DNA of 64,000 nt from Chlorobiota bacterium (GCA_016710285.1 JADJXR010000001.1:3660501-3724500), one strand, 5' to 3'; positions 9,763 to 18,542 are shown, counted from the stretch's first letter. Notes: a model not told the origin generated them from the letters alone. Translations and numbers: made by a program.

Positions 9763-10530
9763 ATGCGAAAAACAATTATTGCCGGGAATTGGAAAATGAA
9801 CATGGACCTTGAAGGCGGGCGCGCCCTTGCCGACGGGGTGAAAATGGGGACGCTGGGGATGGACCTTACCGACACCTTCCGCGTGGTGCTGTGCCCCCCT
9901 GCGGTGCTGCTCCACGACCTCAGCAACCGCCTTTCCGATTGCACCATCGCGATTGGCGGCCAAAACCTTCACAACAAACCAAGCGGTGCCTTCACGGGCG
10001 AGCTTTCCGGCGCGATGCTCCGCTCGGTCGGTTGCCAGTATGTGATTGTTGGCCACTCCGAACGCCGCACCATGTTCGCCGAATCGGACATCGAGGTCTG
10101 CCTGAAAGCCAACGCCGCGCTTGATGCCCGGCTTTCCCCCATTATCTGCGTTGGCGAAACCATCACCGAGCGCGAAGAGGGAAGGGTGAAAGAAGTGCTA
10201 AGCCGCCAAGTCCGCAAAGCGCTGGAAGGGATTTTCGATTTTGGGATCACCAACTGCGTGATTGCTTACGAGCCGGTTTGGGCAATCGGGACCGGCAACA
10301 CCGCCACGCCGGAGCAAGCCCAAGAAGCGCACCGCCTGATTCGGGACCTGCTGGCCTCGATCTACAACCCAGAGGTTGCCCAGGAAGTCTCCATCATCTA
10401 TGGCGGAAGCGTCACCCCGCAAAACGCGCGCGAGCTGTTCGCACAGCCCGATATTGATGGGGCGTTAGTTGGCGGGGCCTCGCTTCGGGCCGATTCTTTC
10501 TTGGCCATTATTAACGCTGCCCGTCCGTAA
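9763..10530 (+). CDS. tpiA: triosephosphate isomerase
   Basis: Cytosolic glycolytic/gluconeogenic enzyme interconverting dihydroxyacetone phosphate and glyceraldehyde 3-phosphate; 255 residues, the usual length. All active-site segments are present: AGNWKMN (substrate-binding Asn and catalytic Lys), VGHSERR (electrophilic His), AYEPVWAIGTG (catalytic Glu followed by flexible loop 6), YGGSVTP and the phosphate-binding GGASL near the C-terminus. The start at 9763 puts RKTIIAGNWKMN at the usual position. hutH follows after 60 bp in the same direction, but the two pathways are unrelated, so a shared transcript is possible but not implied. Confidence 0.97.
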   Translation: MRKTIIAGNWKMNMDLEGGRALADGVKMGTLGMDLTDTFRVVLCPPAVLLHDLSNRLSDCTIAIGGQNLHNKPSGAFTGELSGAMLRSVGCQYVIVGHSERRTMFAESDIEVCLKANAALDARLSPIICVGETITEREEGRVKEVLSRQVRKALEGIFDFGITNCVIAYEPVWAIGTGNTATPEQAQEAHRLIRDLLASIYNPEVAQEVSIIYGGSVTPQNARELFAQPDIDGALVGGASLRADSFLAIINAARP

Positions 10531-10590
10531 TCAAACGCTGGAACCGAACAAACAACATCTATCCATCCATCAACTTCCGCTTTTTCCCGT

Positions 10591-12129
10591 ATGCCTACTC
10601 TCCATCTTGACGGCCAATCGCTTACTGTTCATCAGGTTGCGCAGCTTGCCTTCGATCCATCCATCCAGATTCAGCTTGCGCCGGAAGCGATCAAGCGGAT
10701 GGATGATTCGCGCCAAGTGATTGAAGATTGGGTGGAGCGGGGAAGGGTGATCTACGGCGTGACGACCGGGTTTGGCGAGTTTGCGAACGTGGTGATCAGT
10801 CGGGAAAATTTGGAGCGGCTGCAGGAGAATCTGATCCGCAGCCACGCCGTGGGGGCCGGCGACCCGATTGAGCTTCCGGTGATGCGGGCAATGATGGCCC
10901 TGCGGATTAACGCGCTGGCAAAAGGCTTCAGTGGCGTGCGCCGCGCAACGGTGATGACGCTGGTGGATATGCTGAACAAGAACATCATTCCGGTGGCTCC
11001 ATCGCAAGGTTCGGTGGGGTCATCGGGCGATCTTGTGCAGCTTTCCCACCTTGTGCTGGCGGCAATGGGGGAAGGAAGAGTTTGGAAAGAAGGGACGATT
11101 GTTCCCGCCGGGCCGGAGCTGGAGCAAGCCGGAATCGAGCCGCTGCGGCTGGGGGCAAAGGAGGGGTTGGCGTTGATTAACGGAACACAGATGATGGGAG
11201 CGTTTGGCGCGATTGCCCTGGACGCAGCAATCCGCTACGCCCGCACTGCCGATGTTCTTGCGGCCCTTTCGGTAGAGGCCTTGAAGGGGACCGACCGCGC
11301 CTTCGACGAACGTTTGCACCGGGCGCGGCCACACCCCGGGCAGATTCTTGTGGCGCAGAATCTGCGGAACCTGATGGCTGAATCCGAGGTTCGGGAGTCG
11401 CACCGTTACGACGACGACCGGGTGCAGGATGCCTACTCACTCCGCTGCATCCCGCAAATCCACGGGGCCAGCCGCGACGCAATCGCCCATGTTGATCGGG
11501 TGATGGAGATAGAGATCAACAGCGCCACCGACAACCCCCTAATTTTTGCCGACGACGGCGAGCCAATCGAAGGGGGGAATTTCCACGGCCAGCCGCTGGC
11601 GTTGGCGTTGGACTTCCTGACGATTGCTGCTGCCGAGCTTGCCAACGTCTCCGAACGCCGCACCGAGCGGTTGGTGAACGGCGCGCTTAGCCGGCTGCCA
11701 CGCTTCCTAACGGAAAACGGCGGGCTGAACAGCGGCTACATGATTGCGCAATACACCGCAGCCTCCATCGTAAGCGAGAACAAGGTGCTGGCGCATCCGG
11801 CATCGGTGGATTCAATCCCGACCTCGGCAAACCAGGAAGATCATAACTCCATGGGTTCCATTGCCGCGCAGAAATCGCTGAAAGTTGTGCGGAACCTTGC
11901 CAGCGTCTTGGCCGTGGAATACCTGTGTGCCGCGCAAGGGCTGGACTTCCACGCGCCCCTAAAAACCGGGCGTGGGTTGCAGCCGGTGTATGAGCTTCTC
12001 CGGTCCCAACTTCCCCACCTTAGCGAGGACCGAATAATCTACAACGACCTTCAGATTGCGCGGGAATTAATTGAATCAGGAGCAGTGCTGCGCGCAGCAG
12101 AGGAAGGGTTGGGGGAGGGGGTGGGGTAA
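10591..12129 (+). CDS. hutH: histidine ammonia-lyase (MIO enzyme, SSG variant)
   Basis: Aromatic amino acid ammonia-lyase of 512 residues, most likely converting histidine to urocanate. The MIO cofactor arises by cyclisation of an internal tripeptide, usually Ala-Ser-Gly; here it is Ser144-Ser145-Gly146 in GSVGSSGDLVQLSH. Other family elements are YGVTTGFGEFANV (catalytic Tyr loop), NLIRSHAVG (the Ser-His specificity pair typical of histidine lyases, where tyrosine lyases have His-Leu), INSATDNPL and QEDHNSMGS. hutU, hutI and a formiminoglutamate enzyme are not in the window. A strong terminator follows. Family is certain; histidine specificity is inferred from the Ser-His pair. Confidence 0.9.
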   Translation: MPTLHLDGQSLTVHQVAQLAFDPSIQIQLAPEAIKRMDDSRQVIEDWVERGRVIYGVTTGFGEFANVVISRENLERLQENLIRSHAVGAGDPIELPVMRAMMALRINALAKGFSGVRRATVMTLVDMLNKNIIPVAPSQGSVGSSGDLVQLSHLVLAAMGEGRVWKEGTIVPAGPELEQAGIEPLRLGAKEGLALINGTQMMGAFGAIALDAAIRYARTADVLAALSVEALKGTDRAFDERLHRARPHPGQILVAQNLRNLMAESEVRESHRYDDDRVQDAYSLRCIPQIHGASRDAIAHVDRVMEIEINSATDNPLIFADDGEPIEGGNFHGQPLALALDFLTIAAAELANVSERRTERLVNGALSRLPRFLTENGGLNSGYMIAQYTAASIVSENKVLAHPASVDSIPTSANQEDHNSMGSIAAQKSLKVVRNLASVLAVEYLCAAQGLDFHAPLKTGRGLQPVYELLRSQLPHLSEDRIIYNDLQIARELIESGAVLRAAEEGLGEGVG

Positions 12130-12231
12130 GTGGAGGAGGTACGGGAGGATGACAAATGATTAGGTGATACCGATTGCCTATCATAATTGCCTTCCTTTTT
12201 TTGCAAATCACTTTGTTCTGAGCATATCACA

Positions 12232-12272
12232 AACGGGGGAGAGATCACGCGATCTCTCCCCCGTTGCTCTTT
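12232..12272. terminator. bidirectional intrinsic terminator, 15-bp stem
   Basis: Perfect inverted repeat (arms 12232-12246 and 12251-12265, AACGGGGGAGAGATC and its complement) with a 4-nt ACGC loop, followed by GCTCTTTTC on the plus strand. It lies between convergent hutH and the exported protein gene ending at 12287. Confidence 0.85.
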
Positions 12273-12286
12273 TCTATCTGGGTTGC

Positions 12287-12856
12287 TTATTCCTCTCCGT
12301 TGTTCCGTTCTTGGAACTGGCGCGGCACGTAGAAGCTGGGGTCAATTTCTATCCGAGGGCTGTCGGCACCGGGCTGCCAGCGGAAGGAGTTGAAGGTCTT
12401 CAGCCGGGCATCAAGGTAGGGCTTCATCTTCATCCCGTACGGGATCACCTCAATCCGAACGCTCCGTTGCGAAAGGTAGTAGGTCCGCACAAACGCCGTT
12501 CCCCCTTTCGTGGCCGAGTCGCTGTCAACGTAGGTGTAGCCGCCGTTGTTTTGTGCGCTGTCGGGGATTGCTGGTGGCCGCACCGTGACGGTGAACCGGA
12601 ACTCCCCCACGCCCGAAATCCGATAGACCCTCCGCTCAAATCGTTCTGCCGGGTTCCATCCGCTTGCGGCGGAGTCTAGCACGGCTTCGGCGGGAACGCT
12701 TGCCACGTAGCCTTTGCGGCTTTCGAAACGTTGGGCGGTGATCGGGTCCGGCGCGGGAATCGCTGGTTGCGCCGAAGCGGAGCCAGCGGCAATCAGCAGC
12801 AACAGCAACGCGCCGGCAGCTTCTGCGCGGGTGCTATTTCCCCTTTGAACCCTCAT
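12287..12856 (-). CDS. exported protein of unknown function, paralogous to the upstream gene's C-terminal domain
   Basis: Predicted periplasmic protein of 189 residues. A hydrophobic signal segment (about 14-29, ending SASAQ) is followed by one alpha/beta-like domain. From AQRFESRKGYVASVP to the end it matches the C-terminal domain of the gene just upstream in transcription: both have AQ(K/R)FES..GY, then DS...G..F.R.Y.L....V.IE and a closing ..F. I do not recognise the family. The start at 12856 overlaps the preceding stop by four bases (ATGA arrangement), indicating translational coupling. The two products probably act together in the envelope; that is inference. Confidence 0.75.
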   Translation of the reverse strand: MRVQRGNSTRAEAAGALLLLLIAAGSASAQPAIPAPDPITAQRFESRKGYVASVPAEAVLDSAASGWNPAERFERRVYRISGVGEFRFTVTVRPPAIPDSAQNNGGYTYVDSDSATKGGTAFVRTYYLSQRSVRIEVIPYGMKMKPYLDARLKTFNSFRWQPGADSPRIEIDPSFYVPRQFQERNNGEE

Positions 12857-13716
12857 CTGCTTGGTCCCTTGTTGTCGAAGTAGCGGCCTTTTTCGTAGTC
12901 CTTCGGGTTGCGGCCATATCGCCAGGCGTCCAGTTCCTTCACGGCGTTTGGCATCGGCACAAAGCTGTCTTTGATTGCTTGCACCTTCGCTCCGTATTCC
13001 GCTTCCCCTTTTGCTGTCAGAAGAATCTCAATCTCCACCGTGTTTTCTTTCAGGATATAGACCCGTTTGAAAATCTTCCCATTGCGCCCAACGGAGTCGG
13101 GGTCGTGGTAGTGGACCCCATCCATCATCTTGAAATCGCGCGGGACCATGCGCCACTCCTTGATATGCCGGATGGTGATTGCCCCCGCGCCCCCGGGAAG
13201 AATGTAGTTCTGCTTCTCGGTCTCCCCGGCGGGAAGCACCTCGCTTCCAAGTTTGTTGTATTTGGCTTTGTTCGGCAGCAGGAAGCTGTAGCCGAACTGG
13301 CTCTCGAATTTCTGAGCAACGGAGGTGTCGGTTGCTTTTGCGGACTCAATCGCTTTGATCTCGGTCCGGCTAACGGTATCGTTATCAATGATCGTCTGAA
13401 GCCAGTACTGGCGTTTCTCCTTCAGTGGAATCGGGACGATGCTTCCCAGCGTCACGCTGAACATAAATTTCCCCCCTTCGGTGGGGGCAAGCTGGGCGTT
13501 TGGCTGGGCTTCTTCCCATAATTTTTTCCCCCCCGTTTGTGCGTCCCAGATGCTGAAGACAAAGTTCACCGTCGGTGTCGGGTTTGTTTTTGCATCCTCG
13601 ATCGGGAATTCAATGATCCCCTGATACTCCATGGTGACGGGAAGCTGGGCAAACGCTGCGGTGGCAAGCGTTGCAAAGCAGAGAAGGGAAAGCGCGGAAA
13701 GTCGTGTTCGGTTCAT
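12853..13716 (-). CDS. exported two-domain protein of unknown function
   Basis: Predicted secreted or periplasmic protein of 287 residues. A signal peptide (1 to about 23, ending AAFAQ) is followed by an N-terminal domain (about 24-125: EYQGIIEFP, VNFVFSIWDAQTGG, LWEEAQ, VTLGSIVPIPL). This resembles the short beta-rich segments seen at the start of Bacteroidota/Chlorobiota tail-fibre-like secreted proteins that open with a 'YQG.L' motif. The C-terminal domain (about 135-265) is homologous to the whole mature protein encoded downstream at 12287. No catalytic motif is visible. It is first in a two-gene coupled unit; 13717-13984 upstream shows no other gene. Confidence 0.72.
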   Translation of the reverse strand: MNRTRLSALSLLCFATLATAAFAQLPVTMEYQGIIEFPIEDAKTNPTPTVNFVFSIWDAQTGGKKLWEEAQPNAQLAPTEGGKFMFSVTLGSIVPIPLKEKRQYWLQTIIDNDTVSRTEIKAIESAKATDTSVAQKFESQFGYSFLLPNKAKYNKLGSEVLPAGETEKQNYILPGGAGAITIRHIKEWRMVPRDFKMMDGVHYHDPDSVGRNGKIFKRVYILKENTVEIEILLTAKGEAEYGAKVQAIKDSFVPMPNAVKELDAWRYGRNPKDYEKGRYFDNKGPSR

Positions 13717-13984
13717 CAGAAATAAGGGTATCTGGTCAGGAAAAGTGTGTTGCCCGGCTGGGACTGAAACGGTTCTGTTTGGTTTATGGCTTCGGTTGTT
13801 GCCGTAACTGCCGCAATATCACTCCGGAACCCAATGTTGAGCAAGCCCTTTGGCCAGCCATTTTCAAAACGGCCTACAAACCTTCAAGACTTCCCGATTG
13901 GCCGTGCGTTCCGGCTTCGCTATGTTTGCCCGCTGCGCATACGCCAGTCCTTCATCCAATTCACAGCAGTCACAGAAAATCAGC

Positions 13985-15679
13985 ATGGATATTGCCGGAA
14001 AAACCGTTCTTGTTCTTGGCGGATGGGGCCTTGTTGGGGCAAGTGTTTGCCGCCGCTTGCTTGCCGAACGCCCTGCCCGCCTTGTGGTAACTTCGCTTCA
14101 CGAGGCCGAAGCCACCGAGGCCGCCCAAGCCCTTCAGCGCGACGTTCCCGAAGGGGCCAGCGTGGAGTTCGTCCCGTGGTGGGGGAACATCTTCGGGCGA
14201 TTTGAGCAGCGCACCGCCCCCCGCGAATCGCTCCTGTCCGACCGCCCCGCACGCATGACCCTGATCCACGACATCTTCGATGAGCTTACCGACGACATCC
14301 TCCATAACTCCGCGCTCTACCGCCTGATTACCGACCACAACGTGGATGCCGTGGTGGATTGCATCAACACCGCAACGGCAATCGCCTACCAGGACATTTA
14401 CGGATCCGTCCGCGGCACGCTGAACGCCGCCGATTCCGACGGCCGCTACGATGGAGAAACGGTGGAACGGCTGATTGCATCACAGTACACCCCGCAGCTG
14501 ATTCGCCACATCCAAATCCTCTATCGCTCGATGCTGGATGCCGGAACGGCAATGTATGTGAAGATCGGCACGGCCGGCTCGGGGGGGATGGGGCTGAATA
14601 TCCCCTACACCCACTCGGAAGAACGCCCGTCGCGGGTGCTGCTCAGCAAAAGCTCGGTTGCCGGCGCGCAAACCTTGCTGCTGTTCCTGATGGCACGCAC
14701 GCCAAACGGGCCAGTGATTAAGGAGATTAAGCCAACCGCCACCATTGCTTGGAAACGGATTCAGCATGGCGAGGTGCTTCGCAAAGGGCAGCCAATTCCG
14801 CTGGTGGATTGCCCGCCGGAGCGGGGGGTGAAGTTGGAGGGAAGCCTACAACTGAAAGCCGAAGGAGTGGCCACGCCAACCGGAAGCAACCTGTCCGCCC
14901 CGTTTATTGACACCGGCGAAAACGGAATCTTCTCGCGCGGGGAGTTCGAGGCGATTTCATCGCTGCAGCAGATGGAGATGATTACCCCAGAAGAAATTGC
15001 CGAGGCCACCGTCTTCGAGCTGAAAGGGGGGAACTCCGGCCACGACGTGATTGCCGCGCTTGACTCCACCGTCTATGGCCCCACGTATCGTGGCGGATAT
15101 TTGCGAAGCCGTGCGGTCCAGCGGTTGGCAAAGTTGGAGGAAGAAACCGGCGTTCCATCGGTGGCGTTCGAGATGTTGGGACCGCCACGGTTGTCGAAGC
15201 TGTTGTTCGAGGCGCATATCCTGGGCCACGTTGCTGGGTCGCTTGCCAACGTGCTTGGCACCGATGCCGAAACCCTTTCGGTGGCGGCCGATGCCTTGCT
15301 CCGCGCCAATGCCGACATCCGCAGCCGCGCCATCTCCATCGGCATTCCAATTTTGATGCGGGATGGAGTGACGTTGCTTCGGGGGGAGAGCATAAAAATC
15401 CCGCCATTCCGTGGCCAGTGGGAGCTGCCGGTCACGCCCGAGGAGACCAACCATTGGGCGAACGCCGGCTGGATTGACCTTCGCACAGAAAACATGGCGG
15501 CTTGGAAGGATCGCCTTTCGCGAATCCAAGCCGAAACCGAAGCGCACCGCGAAGACGACACCAGCAGCCGCAACAACTTCCCGATGGACCACTGGGAATC
15601 GTTCCAAACCATGCCAATCGGAAAAATTGCCGCCTGGATTTTCACGGTGGAAGATAACGGGGCACGGATGAAAGCCTAA
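13985..15679 (+). CDS. NAD(P)-binding Rossmann-fold protein, SDR-like
   Basis: Large cytosolic protein of 564 residues. It opens with a Rossmann nucleotide-binding segment, VLVLGGWGLVGASVCRRLL (residues 8-26), with the GxxGxxG pattern of extended short-chain dehydrogenases. NTATAIAYQ and YRSMLDAGTAMYVKIGTAGSG fit the central SDR region, and YTHSEERPSRVLLSKS could supply a Tyr and Lys pair. The C-terminal ~250 residues do not match a domain I recognise. The start at 13985 is preferred because the Rossmann motif lies right after it; 45 further in-frame codons upstream look untranslated. Substrate unknown. It is a single gene ending at a terminator shared with rsgA. Confidence 0.7.
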   Translation: MDIAGKTVLVLGGWGLVGASVCRRLLAERPARLVVTSLHEAEATEAAQALQRDVPEGASVEFVPWWGNIFGRFEQRTAPRESLLSDRPARMTLIHDIFDELTDDILHNSALYRLITDHNVDAVVDCINTATAIAYQDIYGSVRGTLNAADSDGRYDGETVERLIASQYTPQLIRHIQILYRSMLDAGTAMYVKIGTAGSGGMGLNIPYTHSEERPSRVLLSKSSVAGAQTLLLFLMARTPNGPVIKEIKPTATIAWKRIQHGEVLRKGQPIPLVDCPPERGVKLEGSLQLKAEGVATPTGSNLSAPFIDTGENGIFSRGEFEAISSLQQMEMITPEEIAEATVFELKGGNSGHDVIAALDSTVYGPTYRGGYLRSRAVQRLAKLEEETGVPSVAFEMLGPPRLSKLLFEAHILGHVAGSLANVLGTDAETLSVAADALLRANADIRSRAISIGIPILMRDGVTLLRGESIKIPPFRGQWELPVTPEETNHWANAGWIDLRTENMAAWKDRLSRIQAETEAHREDDTSSRNNFPMDHWESFQTMPIGKIAAWIFTVEDNGARMKA

Positions 15680-15726
15680 AAGATCAGCAGCGTGGTAGGG
15701 TGAAAGATTTTGCCCCAACCTCTGCT

Positions 15727-15762
15727 CAAAAAAAAGCCTCTGCGGTTACGCCGCAGAGGCTT
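15727..15762 (-). terminator. intrinsic terminator of rsgA, 12-bp stem
   Basis: Perfect stem (15734-15745 with 15751-15762, AAGCCTCTGCGG and its complement) with a 5-nt loop. Read on the minus strand it is followed by an eight-T run (15728-15735). It sits just beyond the rsgA stop codon and also faces the convergent Rossmann-fold gene. Confidence 0.88.
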
Positions 15763-15766
15763 GTAG

Positions 15767-16879
15767 TTATGGCCGATGTGGCCCGTTTCGGTACTGCTTC
15801 GAGAGCTTTTTCCACCGCTCTTTTTCGGCACGCATCGCCCCTTCGTCCTGGCGGCGGTTCTGGTAGGCAAGCTCACGTTGAAGTTTGCGGTAGTTCTCGA
15901 ACCGGCTTGGGTTCAGCTGGCCGTTGCGCAAGGCATTTCCAACGGCGCATCCGGGTTCCCCTTCGTGCCGGCAATCGCTGAATCGGCAGCTGGCCGCCAA
16001 CTCCTCGATATCCCCAAAAATCTCGCTTACTCCATCGTCGTTTCCGCCCCACAGTTGCAGCTCGCGCATGCCAGGCGTATCCATCAGGATTGCGCCGTTC
16101 GGAAGGGGGATCAGCTCACGGTGTGTGGTTGTGTGCTTCCCTTTCCCGACGCTTTGGCTGGTGCTTCCGGTTGCCTGGCGGTCTTGGCCAATCAGTTGGT
16201 TGATGATGGTTGATTTCCCAACCCCCGACGAGCCAACCAGCGCCGCTGTGACCCCGGGCCGCAGATGCTCCCGCAACGTCCCGATTCCCACACCTTCCAG
16301 CGCGCTGATGGCGATGACGGTGGTCCCAATCGCCACCCCTTCAACCTCGGCGATCCGTTCGTCAAGGTTGGGGCATTGGTCGGCTTTGTTCAGCACCACG
16401 ATTGGCGTTGCCCCGCTATCCCACGCGGCGGTTAGGTATCGCTCGATTCTTCGGACGTTGAAGTTGTTATCCAGCCCCGTCACAATCACCAGCGCGTCAA
16501 TGTTGGCGGCGATAATCTGCTGCTCCGTTCTTCCGCCAACCGCGTTCCGGCTGAAGGCCGAGCGGCGCGGCAGCACCCCGTGGATGATCGCCATATCGCC
16601 CCCTTGCTCTATTGCCACCGCAACCCAATCGCCAACGGCGGGAAGTTGGGAGCGGTCCGCAGCGGAGTGCCGCAACCTTCCCGAAAGTTCGGCGCGGAAC
16701 TCACCCTGCGTGGTTAGCAAGGCATATCCGTTTCGGTGTTCGGCCACCACCCGTGCGGGCTGCAATCCCGCGTCGTCAAATTCTTGAAATCCTGCTCGGA
16801 AGAAGTCGTTCCAACCAAGCGTTTCTAAGCTGTTGTTTGTTGTTTGGTTGTTGATATTCACTGTTGTTGATCCCTTCAT
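15767..16879 (-). CDS. rsgA: ribosome small-subunit biogenesis GTPase RsgA
   Basis: Circularly permuted GTPase that acts in late 30S subunit maturation; 370 residues from the chosen start. An N-terminal OB-fold region (LGWNDFF...ARVVAEHRNGYALL) is followed by GTPase motifs in permuted order: G4 NKAD, then G1 GSSGVGKST, then G3 DTPGMREL. A C-terminal zinc-binding segment carries CRFSDCRHEGEPGC. The C-terminal tail is basic (RRQDEGAMRAEKERWKK). A start at 16879 is preferred; a longer form from 16924 is possible. A terminator lies directly downstream. Family assignment is secure. Confidence 0.95.
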   Translation of the reverse strand: MKGSTTVNINNQTTNNSLETLGWNDFFRAGFQEFDDAGLQPARVVAEHRNGYALLTTQGEFRAELSGRLRHSAADRSQLPAVGDWVAVAIEQGGDMAIIHGVLPRRSAFSRNAVGGRTEQQIIAANIDALVIVTGLDNNFNVRRIERYLTAAWDSGATPIVVLNKADQCPNLDERIAEVEGVAIGTTVIAISALEGVGIGTLREHLRPGVTAALVGSSGVGKSTIINQLIGQDRQATGSTSQSVGKGKHTTTHRELIPLPNGAILMDTPGMRELQLWGGNDDGVSEIFGDIEELAASCRFSDCRHEGEPGCAVGNALRNGQLNPSRFENYRKLQRELAYQNRRQDEGAMRAEKERWKKLSKQYRNGPHRP

Positions 16880-17332
16880 TCGGATTCTTGTGTCGGGTTT
16901 CTGTGATGGTGTTTTTGAACGCATCGCATCTACCCGCCGGAGAGGGATCGCCGCGCGCTATCCGGCACTGCGGATTGAGCGCGTCACCACTCCGGCGGCG
17001 TTGCTTCCTGCAGCAGCGCAGGCATGAACCGTGGGTTTGTTGGTTGGCTCAATCATAATTCTTCGGTCTCCTTCACGCGCATTGTTGTTCGGCTTCCCGT
17101 TTTGGCTGCGCGTGGTGCAAAACATGGGAAGCGGTAGTAAGAAATCTCGGCAAAGGTACGGCGGCGAAGCGAACTAATTGCCCTTCACCCATCGCCAAAA
17201 ATAGAGTAGGCCAACCACGTTGTTGCAACGTGGTTGGCCTATCTCACTTCTCGCCCCTTTGTGTGTGTGGATTTTTTGTGAGGTGGGGGGGGAAATAGCC
17301 CGCCCGGGGCTATTCGCTACATGGCCGCCAGC
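16880..17332. other. intergenic region without a recognised gene
   Basis: About 450 bases between rsgA and the GyrI-like gene. Apart from the terminator hairpin at 17207-17241, I see no coding frame with family features, no tRNA fold and no copies of the dispersed repeats. Short reading frames here look like chance in GC-rich DNA. Confidence 0.5.
17200..17241 (-). terminator. intrinsic terminator, 16-bp stem
   Basis: Perfect 16-bp inverted repeat (17207-17222 with 17226-17241, TAGGCCAACCACGTTG and its complement) with a 3-nt loop. On the minus strand it is followed by CTCTATTTTTGG. It therefore fits termination of the GyrI-like gene at 17333, about 90 bp past its stop. Confidence 0.85.
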
Positions 17333-17797
17333 TTATGTTGCCAACGGGCGGATCAGTTCCGTTTGCCACGTGCTTGGGTCCGGATTGGCTTGCGGTCCGG
17401 CAAGGTAGGATTCGTACAGCACTGGCCCGGGGATATGGCCTTGCTCAACAATCCAAGTATCGAACTCCTCCCATGCTGCGCCCAATCCTTCGTAGGGGCC
17501 GTGATAGACGGTTTTTGCCACCGTTGCGGACGGCCACTGGCTGGGCTGCACACGCCCTGCTGCGGCAACGGGCGTGGCCACGGGGACGCTGATCTCAAAA
17601 TCAAATACTTCGGGGTCCAGCCTGCGGTGGTGGGTGAACACGGCCCCTGCCGGGGCAATCCCTTGTTCGGCCACGGTTGCCAGCAGTTCGTGGATTCCCG
17701 GCCCCATAACTTCACCAATCTGGTTGCGTGGGACCACCACCGGGATAACTGCCGTTAGTTGGGTTGTGGTTTTGGTGATTTGTGGTGTTTCAATCAT
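17333..17797 (-). CDS. GyrI-like / effector-binding domain protein
   Basis: Stand-alone small-molecule-binding domain of the GyrI/AraC effector-binding (SOUL-like) superfamily, 154 residues, cytosolic. Characteristic features are the opening ITKTTTQLTAVIPVVVPRNQ, the central VFTHHRRLDPEVFDFEISVPV (duplicated SHS2 fold) and the C-terminal KTVYHGPYEGLGAAWEEFDTW with ESYLAGP, where an aromatic and glutamate line the ligand pocket. No DNA-binding domain is fused. Members sequester or hydrolyse hydrophobic compounds or sense ligands. It is divergent from the yjbQ gene, with an operator-like palindrome between them. Confidence 0.85.
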   Translation of the reverse strand: MIETPQITKTTTQLTAVIPVVVPRNQIGEVMGPGIHELLATVAEQGIAPAGAVFTHHRRLDPEVFDFEISVPVATPVAAAGRVQPSQWPSATVAKTVYHGPYEGLGAAWEEFDTWIVEQGHIPGPVLYESYLAGPQANPDPSTWQTELIRPLAT

Positions 17798-17888
17798 TGC
17801 TGTTTCTCTCTCCTGCGTGGTCTGTGATTGATGATGTCCATGCAGTCGTTAGCTGTTGCTTTCGATGCGGTGCAAAGATACAACATCG

Positions 17889-17908
17889 AAGTGTTCAGAT
17901 GAACACTT
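17889..17908. promoter_or_regulatory. operator-like palindrome
   Basis: Perfect 9-bp inverted repeat AAGTGTTCA-GA-TGAACACTT in the divergent spacer between the GyrI-like gene (start 17797) and the YjbQ gene (start 18025). Arms of 9 with a 2-bp centre suit a dimeric repressor rather than an RNA hairpin, and no T-run follows. The cognate regulator is not in the window. The surrounding DNA is AT-rich, as expected of promoters. Confidence 0.55.
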
Positions 17909-18024
17909 TTGTGGATTGTTGAGAAAAATTTTTTGGAGAAGATGCGATGGTATATTTACAGCAAGGCGTGGGGGCCAGATCTGGCCGCTTGCCTCAGCAT
18001 TCAATCGCGATCATCTCACAACTC

Positions 18025-18444
18025 ATGAAATCCTACCGAGAAGAACTGTGGTTCAACACCGCAAAGCCTGTTGAGTTCGTCCGCATTACCGGCATGGTTC
18101 GCGAAGCGGTGAAGAAATCGGGAATTCGCGAAGGGCTTTGCTTGGTGAACGCCATGCATATCACCGCCAGCGTCTTCGTCAACGACAACGAGCGCGGGCT
18201 GTGGCATGATTTCCAAACGTGGCTGGAACGGCTGGCTCCGCATGGTCCGCTGGAACAGTATCGTCACAACGACACCGGGGAGGATAATGCCCACGCCCAC
18301 CTGAAGCGAACGGTGATGGGGCGCGAGGTGACGCTGGCCATTACGAACGGGGACCTTGATTTGGGACCGTGGGAGGAGGTGTTCTACGGCGAGTTCGACG
18401 GCCAGCGCCGGAAGCGGGTGCTTGTGAAAATTATTGGGGAGTAG
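18025..18444 (+). CDS. yjbQ: YjbQ family protein (secondary thiamine-phosphate synthase fold)
   Basis: Small cytosolic protein of 139 residues in the UPF0047/YjbQ family; some members have weak thiamine phosphate synthase activity. Family signatures are GLCLVNAMHITASVFVNDNE, the DxxxWLERLAP region, HNDTGEDNAHAHLKRTVMG with the conserved histidines, TNGDLDLGPWEEVFYGEFDG and a C-terminal RKRVLVKIIG. The start at 18025 gives the usual length; an upstream extension to 17947 reads through promoter-like DNA. The physiological role is unsettled. It is divergent from the GyrI-like gene and may share its regulation. Confidence 0.92.
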   Translation: MKSYREELWFNTAKPVEFVRITGMVREAVKKSGIREGLCLVNAMHITASVFVNDNERGLWHDFQTWLERLAPHGPLEQYRHNDTGEDNAHAHLKRTVMGREVTLAITNGDLDLGPWEEVFYGEFDGQRRKRVLVKIIGE

Positions 18445-18542
18445 AACGCCGATCCTTTCTCCGTCATCTCCGTTCATCTTCCGCGACATTCCGTAAGTTC
18501 GTGGCATCTCTATCTGCCAACATAACCTTCAACCTAACCGAT

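Noticed and set aside
15767..16879. rsgA as an Era/Der-type GTPase
   Set aside because: Motif order is G4-G1-G3 with a C-terminal Cys/His zinc site, which is diagnostic of RsgA.
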